Assembly (NCBI GenBank): GCA_903909435.1
Contig: CAIVVT010000280.1
Span: 1 to 35,491 of the forward strand
From: an uncultured Acidobacteriia bacterium
GTDB lineage: Bacteria; Acidobacteriota; Terriglobia; Bryobacterales; Bryobacteraceae
Reading direction: 5' to 3'
DNA length: 35,491 bases
Below the pieces are notes generated by a model that saw only the letters and a list, made by a program, of their open reading frames with translations, was not told the DNA's origin and searched no databases. How positions within the stretch are numbered: the first letter of the stretch is position 1; every line of letters begins with the position of its first letter. Shown one piece after another: positions 17,604 through 27,567 of this stretch. Made by a program: the position numbers and the translations under genes.

Positions 17604-18014
17604 TCATCCCCCGGCGGACGGCGGCAATTCGCAGGCCGGTACACCTAATCGGTGGCGGAATCGCGCTACGATGCCGTACCCGACGCGCGTAAAGGGCCGC
17701 ACCAGGGGATTACCCAGCAGGCAGGCGATCCAGGTCCAACCAGTGGCTTGCAGCGCGTACAGCAGGGCCTGGCTGCCGCCCCAGACGGTCCCGTCCGGAG
17801 CAAGCCACAACATCTGGCCGGAGACCGTGCGGGCGATTTCCTCCGGCAAGGAGACGAGAACCTCTCGCGAGGGGCGCTTGTCAAACGGATGGCGGGCGAA
17901 CCGCTCGAGCAAACGAACCGAACGGGAACAGAGCCCGCATTCGCCGTCATAAAGCAGCAATCCGCGCTCCGGCGCGGGCTCGATTCGAATCTCAGGAAAG
18001 CTCTCGTGGAGCAT
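17604..18014 (-). CDS. DCC-family thiol-disulfide oxidoreductase (DUF393)
   Basis: A 136-residue member of the DCC family (DUF393), named for its DxxCxxC motif. Here it reads YDGECGLC (D, C and C near residues 23, 26 and 29), followed by a helical stretch. The middle part ends with a hydrophobic segment (YALQATGWTWIACLLG) that may touch the membrane. The activity is predicted from the thioredoxin-like motif; few members are characterised. It starts 5 bp after the radical SAM stop, so both are almost certainly one transcript. GTG at 18017, one codon earlier, is an alternative start. It converges on the DHH gene over 56 bp. Confidence 0.82.
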   Translation of the reverse strand: MLHESFPEIRIEPAPERGLLLYDGECGLCSRSVRLLERFARHPFDKRPSREVLVSLPEEIARTVSGQMLWLAPDGTVWGGSQALLYALQATGWTWIACLLGNPLVRPFTRVGYGIVARFRHRLGVPACELPPSAGG

Positions 18015-18019
18015 CACGG

Positions 18020-19063
18020 CTAACGGGAGACCGATTCGATGCGCACCAGCGGGTTGCTCGGGCGTGAATCGAAAGGCCGCATGTCCGGCTGAGTCTGCGG
18101 CTTTCGCCAGGAGTCGAAGTAGGAGACGTAATGGACGCAGGAGACTGTGCAGTGCGGCGCACAGGCCTTCTCGGTGTTGTACTCACGCCGCATATCGGCG
18201 GCGCCGTACTCAGCCAGCGGAGTGCCCGGGTAGCCGCGCTGCTGCGAGCAGTAGTGTACCAGGCCGTCCTCGCAAATGTAGACATAGCGAGCCCCCGCGC
18301 GGCAGCGCCACTGGTTCGGCCGGCCGTTGACGATCGACTCCTGGAAGAAGCTGAGTTGGGAGAAATTCCGCTTTTCCAGCCCCTTCACGGCCAGATACAC
18401 CTCGCGCTCATGCACCGAGAGCGGTTTCAGCTGACCGGTGCCGTCGTGAATGATGCCGATGGTGGAAGAGAAGCCGAGTTCGATCGCGCGTTTGGCGATC
18501 ACCAGTGCGTCGTCCGGGAACTTCACGCCGCCGCCGACCACGGAATTGATGTTCACGTGGAACAGCGCGTGGTTGGAGAGCAGTTGCAGCTTCCGATCGA
18601 GCACCTTCAAGCTCTTCTTCGAGACTTCGTCCGGCAGGACGTTGTCGATCGAGATCTGCATGTGGTCGAGACCGGCGCGATTCAATCGTTCCACGCGATC
18701 GGCGGTCAGCAGGTACCCGTTCGTGATCAGCCCGGCAACCGCGCCGTGACTGCGGATGCGGCGGATGATCTGGTCGAGTTCGGGGTGCAGCAGCGGCTCT
18801 CCGCCGCTGATCGTGATGATGGCGGTGCCCAGCCGACCGAGGTCGTCCACGCGCTCCAGCATGGTCTCGGTATCGACTGGCTTGGAGACATCGTCGTATT
18901 CGTTGCAATAAGTACAGGACAGGTTACAGCGGCGAATCGGGATGATGTGCGCCATGATCGGGTGGCCCGTGTCCACGGCACCCCAGGCGAGCATCCCGAT
19001 TTCGCGTATTCTCCGTTTCAGCGCCGCCCAGTCGCGCCGTGCGCGGAAGCCATGATCTGACAT
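18020..19063 (-). CDS. radical SAM protein with C-terminal cysteine cluster
   Basis: A 347-residue radical SAM enzyme. The [4Fe-4S] motif is CNLSCTYC (C46, C50, C53); GGEP (87-90) contacts SAM. After the core (to about 240) six cysteines follow: C254, C264, C272, C301, C305 and C309, in the pattern of a SPASM or twitch auxiliary-cluster domain (C-x9-C-x7-C ... C-x3-C-x3-C). Such enzymes commonly modify peptides, proteins or small alcohols. There is no obvious precursor peptide next to it. The partner gene is the DCC oxidoreductase directly downstream, so thiol chemistry may be part of the pathway. There is no clear ribosome-binding site before the ATG. Confidence 0.88.
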   Translation of the reverse strand: MSDHGFRARRDWAALKRRIREIGMLAWGAVDTGHPIMAHIIPIRRCNLSCTYCNEYDDVSKPVDTETMLERVDDLGRLGTAIITISGGEPLLHPELDQIIRRIRSHGAVAGLITNGYLLTADRVERLNRAGLDHMQISIDNVLPDEVSKKSLKVLDRKLQLLSNHALFHVNINSVVGGGVKFPDDALVIAKRAIELGFSSTIGIIHDGTGQLKPLSVHEREVYLAVKGLEKRNFSQLSFFQESIVNGRPNQWRCRAGARYVYICEDGLVHYCSQQRGYPGTPLAEYGAADMRREYNTEKACAPHCTVSCVHYVSYFDSWRKPQTQPDMRPFDSRPSNPLVRIESVSR

Positions 19064-19216
19064 GCAGTTATCTTAATTTAAGCATAGGGATTCTCTGGCA
19101 TCTACGGGCACTGATCCGGCTGCACAAAGCGGAGGTCCAACGGGGCAATTCGGGCTCCCTGAGGAGAACAGACACTGATACGCGCAGTTGCTGCGGACGG
19201 TTCGGCCGGAGGGGCA

Positions 19217-19225
19217 TGTTACACT
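19217..19225 (+). promoter_or_regulatory. putative extended -10 promoter for tRNA-Ser
   Basis: TGTTACACT is an extended -10 element (TGn plus TACACT). Transcription would start near 19232, about 58 nt before the mature tRNA. No good -35 box is at the right spacing. A promoter must lie upstream of the hairpin at 19248, because only 12-16 nt separate that hairpin from the tRNA. Confidence 0.4.
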
Positions 19226-19247
19226 GCAATTGAACCCGCTCGCAATG

Positions 19248-19277
19248 CGCTTCGGGACTTGCGTCCCGAAGCGTTTT
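19248..19277 (+). terminator. terminator-like hairpin in the tRNA-Ser leader
   Basis: An 11-bp perfect stem CGCTTCGGGAC / GTCCCGAAGCG with loop TTGC, followed directly by TTTT: the shape of an intrinsic terminator on the plus strand. It ends 12 bases before the tRNA 5' end. No plus-strand gene ends within 1.7 kb upstream, so the only evident transcript for it to act on is the tRNA precursor or a short unannotated RNA. Confidence 0.6.
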
Positions 19278-19289
19278 CCACACCAAATT

Positions 19290-19379
19290 GGAGAGGTGGC
19301 CGAGTGGTTGAAGGCGCACGCTTGGAAAGCGTGTATACGGGAAACTGTATCGAGGGTTCGAATCCCTCCCTCTCCGCCA
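19290..19379 (+). tRNA. tRNA-Ser (anticodon GGA)
   Basis: A complete 90-nt class II tRNA. The acceptor stem GGAGAGG (19290-19296) pairs with CCTCTCC (19369-19375), then discriminator G and encoded CCA (19377-19379). The anticodon stem CACGC/GCGTG encloses the loop TTGGAAA with anticodon GGA at 19324-19326, reading UCC and UCU. A long variable arm (TATAC...GTATC) and the T-loop GGTTCGAATCC confirm serine. It converges with the cytochrome gene 15 bp downstream. No terminator is visible after it. Confidence 0.98.
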
Positions 19380-19394
19380 TCACTTCCGTAAGCA

Positions 19395-20507
19395 CTATTT
19401 CGCTGCCGCTTCCGGCTTCGTGAATCTGGCGTCGTCGACGGGCACGTTCTGCTGCACGTCCGTCACCTGGATCGTGAATCGTCCGTTGGGCCTGGCGATG
19501 GTCCACCGCAGCGGGATCTTCACCCCATCAACGTCCTTGTAGTCGGCGAAGTCCAATTGCGTCGGGTTGCGCCCCAGCGGCGTTTCGCTGTACCGCACCA
19601 TGCGCACCAGCAACCCGGTCTGCTCGTCAAACCAGAGCCGCACAGGCGGTTGATCCGGGCGGACACCGATCAGCGCTACGCACTGCGCGTCGCCGATCTT
19701 CTCCGGGCGGCCAACGCGAATCTGCGGGAAGGCCGACTTCAGGTGGAGTGCGAACTGCAGGTCGGCATCGAGTTTCGCGGCTTCGGATTCTGACGCCGAC
19801 ATGTCGCGTGGAGGGCGCCCCGGGCTGCCCATCCAGCCAGTTACTCCGTCGAAAGCCGTGACGTTGTCCCCACTTGGAGTGTGGCTCACCGAGACCCGTT
19901 TATAGGGTGCTTTCGAGAGCACTTCGATTGGCGTCTCATGCCCGCCCGCCAGCAGGTTGCCTTTCTGCACTCGGCTGTTCACCTTCTGAATGGCTTCAGT
20001 TCCGCCCAGCGCCGCCACATACTTGTCGAGGACATCTCCCGCGCTGACTGTGGAGGCCGGCGGCGGCGCGTCGTGGCGCCCATGTTCTTGCGCGACGTCT
20101 GTCTGGGCAACGGGCGGAATGCCCAGCGGGTGCATCCGGCCGTTGTGGCAGGAGTTGCAGGTGATCTCGCGGTGGCCCTTGAAATGGCCTGCATTGATGG
20201 CGTTCGTCATCGCGATCATATCGCGCGCCGCCTTCTTTTCCTTCTTGTCGTCCACGTCCATTTTCCCTTGGACATGGCAGAAATCGCACTCGACCCCGAG
20301 CGAAGCTGAAATGAACTGCATGGCCGGGATCAACTGGTCAGCCGGCGTTCCCTTGAGCGACTGGATATTCTTGAACGCTTCTTCCGCGAGTTTCGGTGGA
20401 GCCGCTCCCGCTGCAGGCGCAGGCGTTTGTGCGCTCGCGCCCTGAGCGGTCCAACCCGCGATGAGCGCCGTCATGGCGACGGCATGAACAGTCTGTCTGA
20501 TTTTCAC
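19395..20507 (-). CDS. secreted diheme c-type cytochrome, reaction-centre cytochrome-like
   Basis: About 370 residues. A signal peptide (to about residue 27) leads to a Pro/Ala-rich linker, then a heme domain with CDFCH and CNSCH and the segment [19 protein letters not shown], which resembles the reaction-centre cytochrome c subunit family (PF02276) in a two-heme form common in Acidobacteriota. No photosynthesis genes are nearby, so a periplasmic electron-transfer role is more likely. Residues about 150-370 form a second beta-rich domain with no cysteine pair, perhaps like outer-membrane lipoprotein-sorting folds. I chose GTG at 20507 because AAAGG lies 5 nt upstream and it starts [14 protein letters not shown] at 20513 is the alternative. 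Confidence 0.85.
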   Translation of the reverse strand: MKIRQTVHAVAMTALIAGWTAQGASAQTPAPAAGAAPPKLAEEAFKNIQSLKGTPADQLIPAMQFISASLGVECDFCHVQGKMDVDDKKEKKAARDMIAMTNAINAGHFKGHREITCNSCHNGRMHPLGIPPVAQTDVAQEHGRHDAPPPASTVSAGDVLDKYVAALGGTEAIQKVNSRVQKGNLLAGGHETPIEVLSKAPYKRVSVSHTPSGDNVTAFDGVTGWMGSPGRPPRDMSASESEAAKLDADLQFALHLKSAFPQIRVGRPEKIGDAQCVALIGVRPDQPPVRLWFDEQTGLLVRMVRYSETPLGRNPTQLDFADYKDVDGVKIPLRWTIARPNGRFTIQVTDVQQNVPVDDARFTKPEAAAK

Positions 20508-20822
20508 TTGCACCTTTCCCTTCGCGGCGCCAAAGCCATCCCCCTCGGAGGCGCGCGCCGCAGTAACTCGTATCTATGGATTTCAAGGTTACCATCGAGG
20601 GCTCGGGGTTACACTTGTTGAGATCAAACTTCAACTTCGATGGGAATTGCGAGTAGGAATCCCCCTGACCGAATGCCGGCAGGTGGGGGTATTCTGATTA
20701 GGTACTGGCTGCGGAGTGCGGCTCTACAAACCGGCAACCGCGCAATTGCCGGCCAGGCCGCCCGCCCTCGACAGACAGGAGCACGATTCTCCATTGCGCG
20801 GAGGAATTCAAGCGAGATCCTC
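20508..20822. other. divergent intergenic region
   Basis: About 315 bp between the cytochrome (minus) and the Ig-domain gene (plus). No gene is supported. It contains an inverted repeat CCGGCAA-N8-TTGCCGG at 20731-20752, a candidate regulatory site for the plus-strand gene. Promoter boxes on either strand are weak. GGAGGAA at about 20800 lies roughly 18 nt before the chosen ATG. Confidence 0.5.
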
Positions 20823-22604
20823 ATGACTGAACGACGCGAGATCATCCGGTTGACTTCGCTATGGCTTCTGCTGGCGCTGGCGGCAGCGGGGCAAACGTTG
20901 AAGATAATCGCTCCGGCAGGCCTTTCCGGCACCCAGTACGAACGCTATAGCGCAACCCTGACCGCTACTGGTGGGACCGCCCCCTACACCTGGGCTGTAG
21001 CGGCCGATACGGCAGCCACCCTGCCCGAGGGGACAGCCCTCAATCCGGCGACAGGCGTCATCGAAGGCACCCCCAAGGGGTCGGGCGTCTACACAGTCAC
21101 GATTCAGGCGACCGATGCCGCAAAACAGTCCGACACCGCCGTGTTGAGCCTCCCCATCTCCGGCAACCAGCACCTCAACGGCTGCACCTACTTTCCGGCG
21201 GACAACGTATGGCGGCAGCGTATCGACGGACTGCCCGTGCATCCGCTCAATCGGCTTTGGAACTCGACCTATCACAACTCGCGTTTCCACCCCGATTTCG
21301 GTCTGAGCTACGGCATCCCGTTCACAATCGTAGGGTCCAGCCAGGTACCGACGACTGTTACTATCGATGGCTACGCCAGCGAAAGTGACTTTGGCGGCAA
21401 TACGACGGGTCCCAAGGCCGTTCCGATCCCGGCCGATGCTCCGATTGAAGGCACTGATACCTCATCCCCGGACTCCGACCGGCACGTGCTCGTGCTCGAC
21501 AGCTCAGCTTGCGTTTTGTACGAACTCTACCAGGGCCGTCTCCCGGCGTGGACCGCGACTTCCTCCGCCCTGTTCGACCTGAAGAGCAATGCTTTGCGAC
21601 GGGATGGCTGGACCTCCACTGATGCGGCGGGCCTGCCCGTAGTTCCGGGGTTGGTTGCTTTCGACGAAGTTCAGAATGGCGAGATCGCCCACGCGGTGCG
21701 GATGACGATGAAGACGTCGCTCGCCTCGTATCTCTGGCCCGGCCGCCACCGGGCTTCGAGATTGACGGGGCAACAGCAGCCGCCCATGGGCGCTCGCCTG
21801 CGGCTTAGAAACAGCGTCAGCGTAAACTCCCGAATCTCGCGTCTATCCCCGGCCAATCGCGTCATCGCCGTGGCGCTGCAGCGCTACGGAGCCTTCATCG
21901 CCGATAACGGCGGTTCCGGGTTTGTCACGGGTGTGCCCGACGCTCGCTGGGACAACGACGACCTGACGAATCTGTTCGCGAGCCCCGTTGTCGCCGCCTC
22001 GCTCCCGACGTCGGCGGATACGGCTTCCGGGCAAATCCTGCCTTTCGCCAGTTTGGCCGGTGTTCGGGTGGGCATGTGGGTCCAGTGCCACGCCGCTTGC
22101 CCGGGCATAGGAGTGCAGGGCTCCACCAGTGCTCACCCATACTTGGCGGCTCTTCACGGCGGCGCCATCGAGTTGAGCCAACCACTGCTCGCCGCGGTTC
22201 CCAAAGGTACGGTGATCGACTTTGTGGATCCCGACCTCGCCTGCGATGCCGGCCCGGGTTTCTGCCTCAACGATTTCGATTACGTGGATGAGTCGGCCCT
22301 GCAGGTCAGCGCGGATTCCGGAGCGACGAAACCGGTGATCACCACTGCGGCACTTCCCGGAGCCGTTCATGGCGCGAGCTATAGCGCCGCGATCGACTTC
22401 AGCGGAGGGTTGCCGCCTTTCACCTGCGCGGTGACCACTGGCGGCTTGCCAACCGGTCTGCGCCTCGATCCCGTGGCCTGTACCCTCTCGGGCAGTCTGG
22501 CGGATTGGAGCGGCCGCCCGTTCACGGTGACCGTGACCGATTCCGCCGGTAGAACGGGATCGGGCCGCTTCTCGATACACGCCCACAACCTCCGCACCCC
22601 GTAG
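20823..22604 (+). CDS. secreted protein with putative Ig (He_PIG) domains
   Basis: A 593-residue exported protein. MTERREIIRLTSLWLLLALAAAGQ is a signal peptide. Residues about 27-118 form an Ig-like He_PIG domain (GGTAPYTWAV...LPEGTALNPATGVIEGTP), and a second copy closes the protein (GLPPFTCAVTTGGLPTGLRLDP, about 500-590). The central 350 residues belong to a family I cannot name; the segments DRHVLVLDSSACVLYELY, PPMGARLRLR, RYGAFIADNGG and PDARWDNDDL look conserved enough to be a folded domain. Adhesion or carbohydrate binding at the cell surface would fit but is inference. An upstream in-frame extension from 20640 has no signal peptide and was rejected. Confidence 0.8.
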   Translation: MTERREIIRLTSLWLLLALAAAGQTLKIIAPAGLSGTQYERYSATLTATGGTAPYTWAVAADTAATLPEGTALNPATGVIEGTPKGSGVYTVTIQATDAAKQSDTAVLSLPISGNQHLNGCTYFPADNVWRQRIDGLPVHPLNRLWNSTYHNSRFHPDFGLSYGIPFTIVGSSQVPTTVTIDGYASESDFGGNTTGPKAVPIPADAPIEGTDTSSPDSDRHVLVLDSSACVLYELYQGRLPAWTATSSALFDLKSNALRRDGWTSTDAAGLPVVPGLVAFDEVQNGEIAHAVRMTMKTSLASYLWPGRHRASRLTGQQQPPMGARLRLRNSVSVNSRISRLSPANRVIAVALQRYGAFIADNGGSGFVTGVPDARWDNDDLTNLFASPVVAASLPTSADTASGQILPFASLAGVRVGMWVQCHAACPGIGVQGSTSAHPYLAALHGGAIELSQPLLAAVPKGTVIDFVDPDLACDAGPGFCLNDFDYVDESALQVSADSGATKPVITTAALPGAVHGASYSAAIDFSGGLPPFTCAVTTGGLPTGLRLDPVACTLSGSLADWSGRPFTVTVTDSAGRTGSGRFSIHAHNLRTP

Positions 22605-22611
22605 CCATTCG

Positions 22612-22631
22612 TGGCCGTCCTGGGGCGGCCA
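22612..22631. terminator. small hairpin between convergent genes
   Basis: TGGCCG (22612-22617), an 8-nt loop, CGGCCA (22626-22631), lying between the stops of the Ig-domain gene and mutL. The stem is short and has no U-run, so terminator function is weakly supported. Confidence 0.3.
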
Positions 22632-22638
22632 ACCGCCG

Positions 22639-24660
22639 TCAGATGCGGTGAAAACTCCGCAAAATGTCCCGCGTGGAATAGCGCAAGGCCACCGGCCGCC
22701 CGTGCGGGCACGACATTGGGCAGGCCGTGCGGGAGAGTTCCCGCAAGAGGTGCTCCATCTTGCTCGCGTCCAGTCGCGTGTTGATCTTGATCGCGGCGCG
22801 GCACGCCAGGGAGGCTGCAATGCCCCTGCGAATATCGTCGACAGAGACGCGCCGCATCTCACTCTCGGCGATTTCCAGGATCTCGTAGATCGCGCTTTCG
22901 ACGGCGGGCTGCTCGATGTCCGCGGGCACTGCCTTCACCGCGATAGTCCGGTTGCCGAACGGCTCGGTCTCGAATCCCGCCGCCGCCAGGTCGGCCGCGA
23001 GCCGATCGTACTCCACTTGCTGAGCGGGGGTCAGCGTAAGGACGATTGGCATCAACAGCCGCTGTTGCTCCACCCGGCCCGCCGCCTGGCGCGCCAGATT
23101 TCGCTCGAAGAGGATTCGCTCGTGCACTACGTGTTGGTCGAAAATCCACAGCCCGTCCGGCCCTGCGGCCAGGATGAAACTGTCGTAGATTTGACCCAGC
23201 ACACGCAACTCGGCGATGTTGGCCATGGACTGCGAGGCTTCGAGGCTCAATCCCGGAGGAAAGCCGGCGTGCGTGTCGGGCACTTTCAACCGCAGCGGAT
23301 CGGACGAGGCCGGCGAGATTCCCTCTCCCCGGTCGAACGTAAGCGGAGCACCTTGAAAATCAAAGCGCGTTGCAGCCCCCGGCGGTGGCCTCAGCGAGTA
23401 CTCTTGCGCCCGGGAGTAACCCAAGCCAGGGCCCCCGGGATCGTTGGCGTCGGGAAACGACTGCCTGCCAAATCCCTCTACAGCCATTGGCGGAGCGCCC
23501 GGCAGTACGTTGCGCGCCTCGTCGAAGCGCATGTCCTCCAGCGCCTGGGTGAACTCCGAATACGGCAATTCGGCGACGGGTTGCGCGTGCAGTCCGGGCG
23601 CTACGAATAGCGGGCTCACGGGCATGGGCGCGCTCGGCGCGGGGCGCGCGGCGATCAGCGTCTCCCGCAAAGTATCGCGCACCAGGTCATGCACAAAGGT
23701 CCCGTGACGGAACCGGACCTCCGTCTTGGAAGGATGGACGTTGACGTCTACCTGCGCCGGGTCGCAATCGATGAAAAGCAGCGCAAACGGATAGCACGCC
23801 GGCGGGATCAGGTTGTAGTACGCCGCCGAGATGGCGTGAATCAACATCCGGTCGCGGATCAGCCGTCCATTGACGAACAGGAAGATCGAGTTGCGGTTGT
23901 TCTTCTGGACTTGCGGCCGCGAGACGTAGCCACTGATGCGGAACGGGGTCGGTTCGGGTTCCGCCGTCAGCATCGTTTTGTGCGATCCAAGGTCGATCAA
24001 ATCTTCGAGCGTGTCGCCTCCGAAGATCTGGAAGACCCGGTCATGCAGGTGCATCACCGGCGTTACGGCTAGAAGTTCTTTCCCGCCGTGGGTCAGCGTG
24101 AACGCCTTGTCGCAGTGCGCCAGGCTGTAGTGCGTCACTAGCGAAGCGATGTGGGTCAACTCGGTCTGTTCGCTGCGCAGGAACTTCTTGCGGGCCGGAA
24201 CGTTGAAGAACAGATCCCGGACCGTGATGGTCGTTCCACCCGGGAAAGCCATCTCTGTGCAATCCAGCAGCTTTCCGCCTGCGATCTCGACCCGCGTTCC
24301 AACCGATTCGTGTTCTTCGCGCGTCTCCAGCACGAGCCTCGAAACCGAGGCGATCGAAGGCAGCGCCTCACCGCGGAATCCCAGCGTCGCTATCGCGTTC
24401 AGGTCGTCCACTGAGGAGAGCTTAGAGGTGGCGTGCCGCTCGAATGCCAGCAGGGCATCGTCCCGGATCATGCCGCAGCCGTTGTCGGCAATTCGCAGCA
24501 GCCTGCGCCCTCCCGCTTCAACTTCGATACGGATGTCGGTTCCGCCCGCGTCTATCGAGTTCTCCAGCAGTTCCTTGATGACGGACGCAGGACGCTCCAC
24601 CACCTCGCCGGCGGCGATCTTGTTGGCAACCTGATCGGAGAGTACGCGAATTCGACCCAT
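22639..24660 (-). CDS. mutL: DNA mismatch repair protein MutL
   Basis: A 673-residue GHKL ATPase that couples MutS mismatch recognition to strand removal. N-terminal motifs: ELLENSIDAG, DNGCGM and GFRGEAL. A low-complexity linker (about 345-470) precedes the C-terminal dimerisation domain. DQHVVHERILFE (about 505-516) fits the endonuclease motif DQHA(x)2E(x)4E except for A to V, and CPHGRP near the end is the partner motif. So this MutL probably nicks DNA itself, as in bacteria lacking MutH. ACRAAIK replaces the usual AC(H/R)xA(I/V)-type motif acceptably. ATG at 24660 begins MGRIRVL, the normal N-terminus; the 12-residue upstream extension was rejected. It is 718 bp downstream of rho. Confidence 0.96.
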   Translation of the reverse strand: MGRIRVLSDQVANKIAAGEVVERPASVIKELLENSIDAGGTDIRIEVEAGGRRLLRIADNGCGMIRDDALLAFERHATSKLSSVDDLNAIATLGFRGEALPSIASVSRLVLETREEHESVGTRVEIAGGKLLDCTEMAFPGGTTITVRDLFFNVPARKKFLRSEQTELTHIASLVTHYSLAHCDKAFTLTHGGKELLAVTPVMHLHDRVFQIFGGDTLEDLIDLGSHKTMLTAEPEPTPFRISGYVSRPQVQKNNRNSIFLFVNGRLIRDRMLIHAISAAYYNLIPPACYPFALLFIDCDPAQVDVNVHPSKTEVRFRHGTFVHDLVRDTLRETLIAARPAPSAPMPVSPLFVAPGLHAQPVAELPYSEFTQALEDMRFDEARNVLPGAPPMAVEGFGRQSFPDANDPGGPGLGYSRAQEYSLRPPPGAATRFDFQGAPLTFDRGEGISPASSDPLRLKVPDTHAGFPPGLSLEASQSMANIAELRVLGQIYDSFILAAGPDGLWIFDQHVVHERILFERNLARQAAGRVEQQRLLMPIVLTLTPAQQVEYDRLAADLAAAGFETEPFGNRTIAVKAVPADIEQPAVESAIYEILEIAESEMRRVSVDDIRRGIAASLACRAAIKINTRLDASKMEHLLRELSRTACPMSCPHGRPVALRYSTRDILRSFHRI

Positions 24661-25377
24661 GGGTAAGAACCGAACGGCTCCAGCGCCTGTCACCAACTTA
24701 GCAGGCAGGAGTCAGGTGCGACTGGCAACGCTGACATCCAAATGGGCTCTTTCTGTAGCCAGCCGATCTGAAGCTCGGCACTCGGAGCGAGCGATTCCTC
24801 GCCCATGCCCTCAGGCGGTCACGCCGTTTTCAACAATATCTTCCGTTTAGTTTTTAATCACTTGCAGCAAACAACCGCACAGGGCGCTTACATCGTGGTG
24901 TTCATTGGTCTCGGGTTGATCTTCTCTGCTGGCCAGCAACGTTTGACCCGCGCTCAGGTGGCTGAACTGCCACAAGTAGTGGCCTTCCGGCTTTCTAGGC
25001 TTGCCCGATTCGTCGGGTGGGTTTGGCCCCCTAGGATGGGACCCCGGATGAGCTTAACAGTCCGCCTCGCTCGATCCTTTTACGGGCGAAGCCGGTGTAC
25101 CGGTCCAGACGACCCAAGCGAAGCAAATATGCCGGTCTTCACTGCCCCTTAGAAAGCGGGCGCGCCGGCAGGCGGCCAGGTCCGTATACGCGATCTGGTT
25201 ACTCGGTCCTAAAAAAGTGGGGCAACGCAAGCGACTCGGGAGAAGTCGCGAAGCCGAACCCCGCCATGAATCTCTCGAATTCAAAACCACGAGCAGCCGT
25301 AGTGTCTTCCGAAATAGGGCCGACGCCCCCGTCGGCCTGAATCTTCTGACGACCACCCAAACAAACCGGGACCTGTT
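24661..25377. other. unexplained gap between rho and mutL
   Basis: About 717 bp between two minus-strand housekeeping genes. Small open frames exist on both strands but lack good ribosome-binding sites and recognisable motifs. I searched by eye for tmRNA, RNase P RNA, SRP RNA and 6S signatures and saw none. Apart from the hairpin after rho (25318-25337), the region is unassigned. A plus-strand frame at 24805-25152 has one hydrophobic stretch but no other support. Confidence 0.5.
25318..25337 (-). terminator. candidate terminator after rho
   Basis: On the minus strand GGCCGAC, a 6-nt loop GGGGGC, then GTCGGCC, followed by CTATTT. It lies about 40 bp after the rho stop. The 7-bp GC stem is strong but the U-tract is poor. 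Confidence 0.45.
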
Positions 25378-27000
<1,623 letters not shown>

Positions 27001-27567
27001 AGTTCCTTCACTCCTTGGCCGTTCACGGCCGAGAACCAGATCAACTCGCCTTCCGCATAGTGTTCGCGAATGGCTTTCTGGCTCGCATATCTTTCCTTTT
27101 GATTGAGCTTATCCACCTTGGTCGCTACAACAACGTAGCTTCGCTTGTGAAACTCAAGCCATTCCTTGAGCTGGAGATCGGCGTCCATCCAGCCTCGGCG
27201 CGCGTCGAGCAGGAAGCAGCACAACTGGAGGCTCTTCCTTTCAAGCAGGTACGCGTCGATCACTTCACTCCACTGGCGCGTCACGTGTTTAGGCGCCTTC
27301 GCATGTCCGTATCCGGGAAGATCTACGAAGATGAGCCTTCCCTCAACTCGGAAGAAGTTCACCGCCTGGGTCCGCCCGGGCGTGGAAGAACTGAAAGCGA
27401 GGCCTTTTTGGCCCGTTACACAGTTCAGCAAAGTCGACTTACCGCAGTTACTCCTGCCGAGGAACGCGACCTCCGGAAGCGTCTCCGAGGGGAAATGCTC
27501 GGGCCGCACCGCGCTCAGCATGAATTCAGCCGGTGTCTCCAACTTCAGCTCTTCTCACTACTCAAAA

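Noticed and set aside
18131..19060. 309-codon plus-strand open frame opposite the radical SAM gene
   Set aside because: The radical SAM motifs on the minus strand are clear; the antisense frame has no features.
24805..25152. 115-codon plus-strand frame with a hydrophobic segment
   Set aside because: It has no Shine-Dalgarno sequence and no similarity I recognise; it is kept only as part of the unexplained gap.
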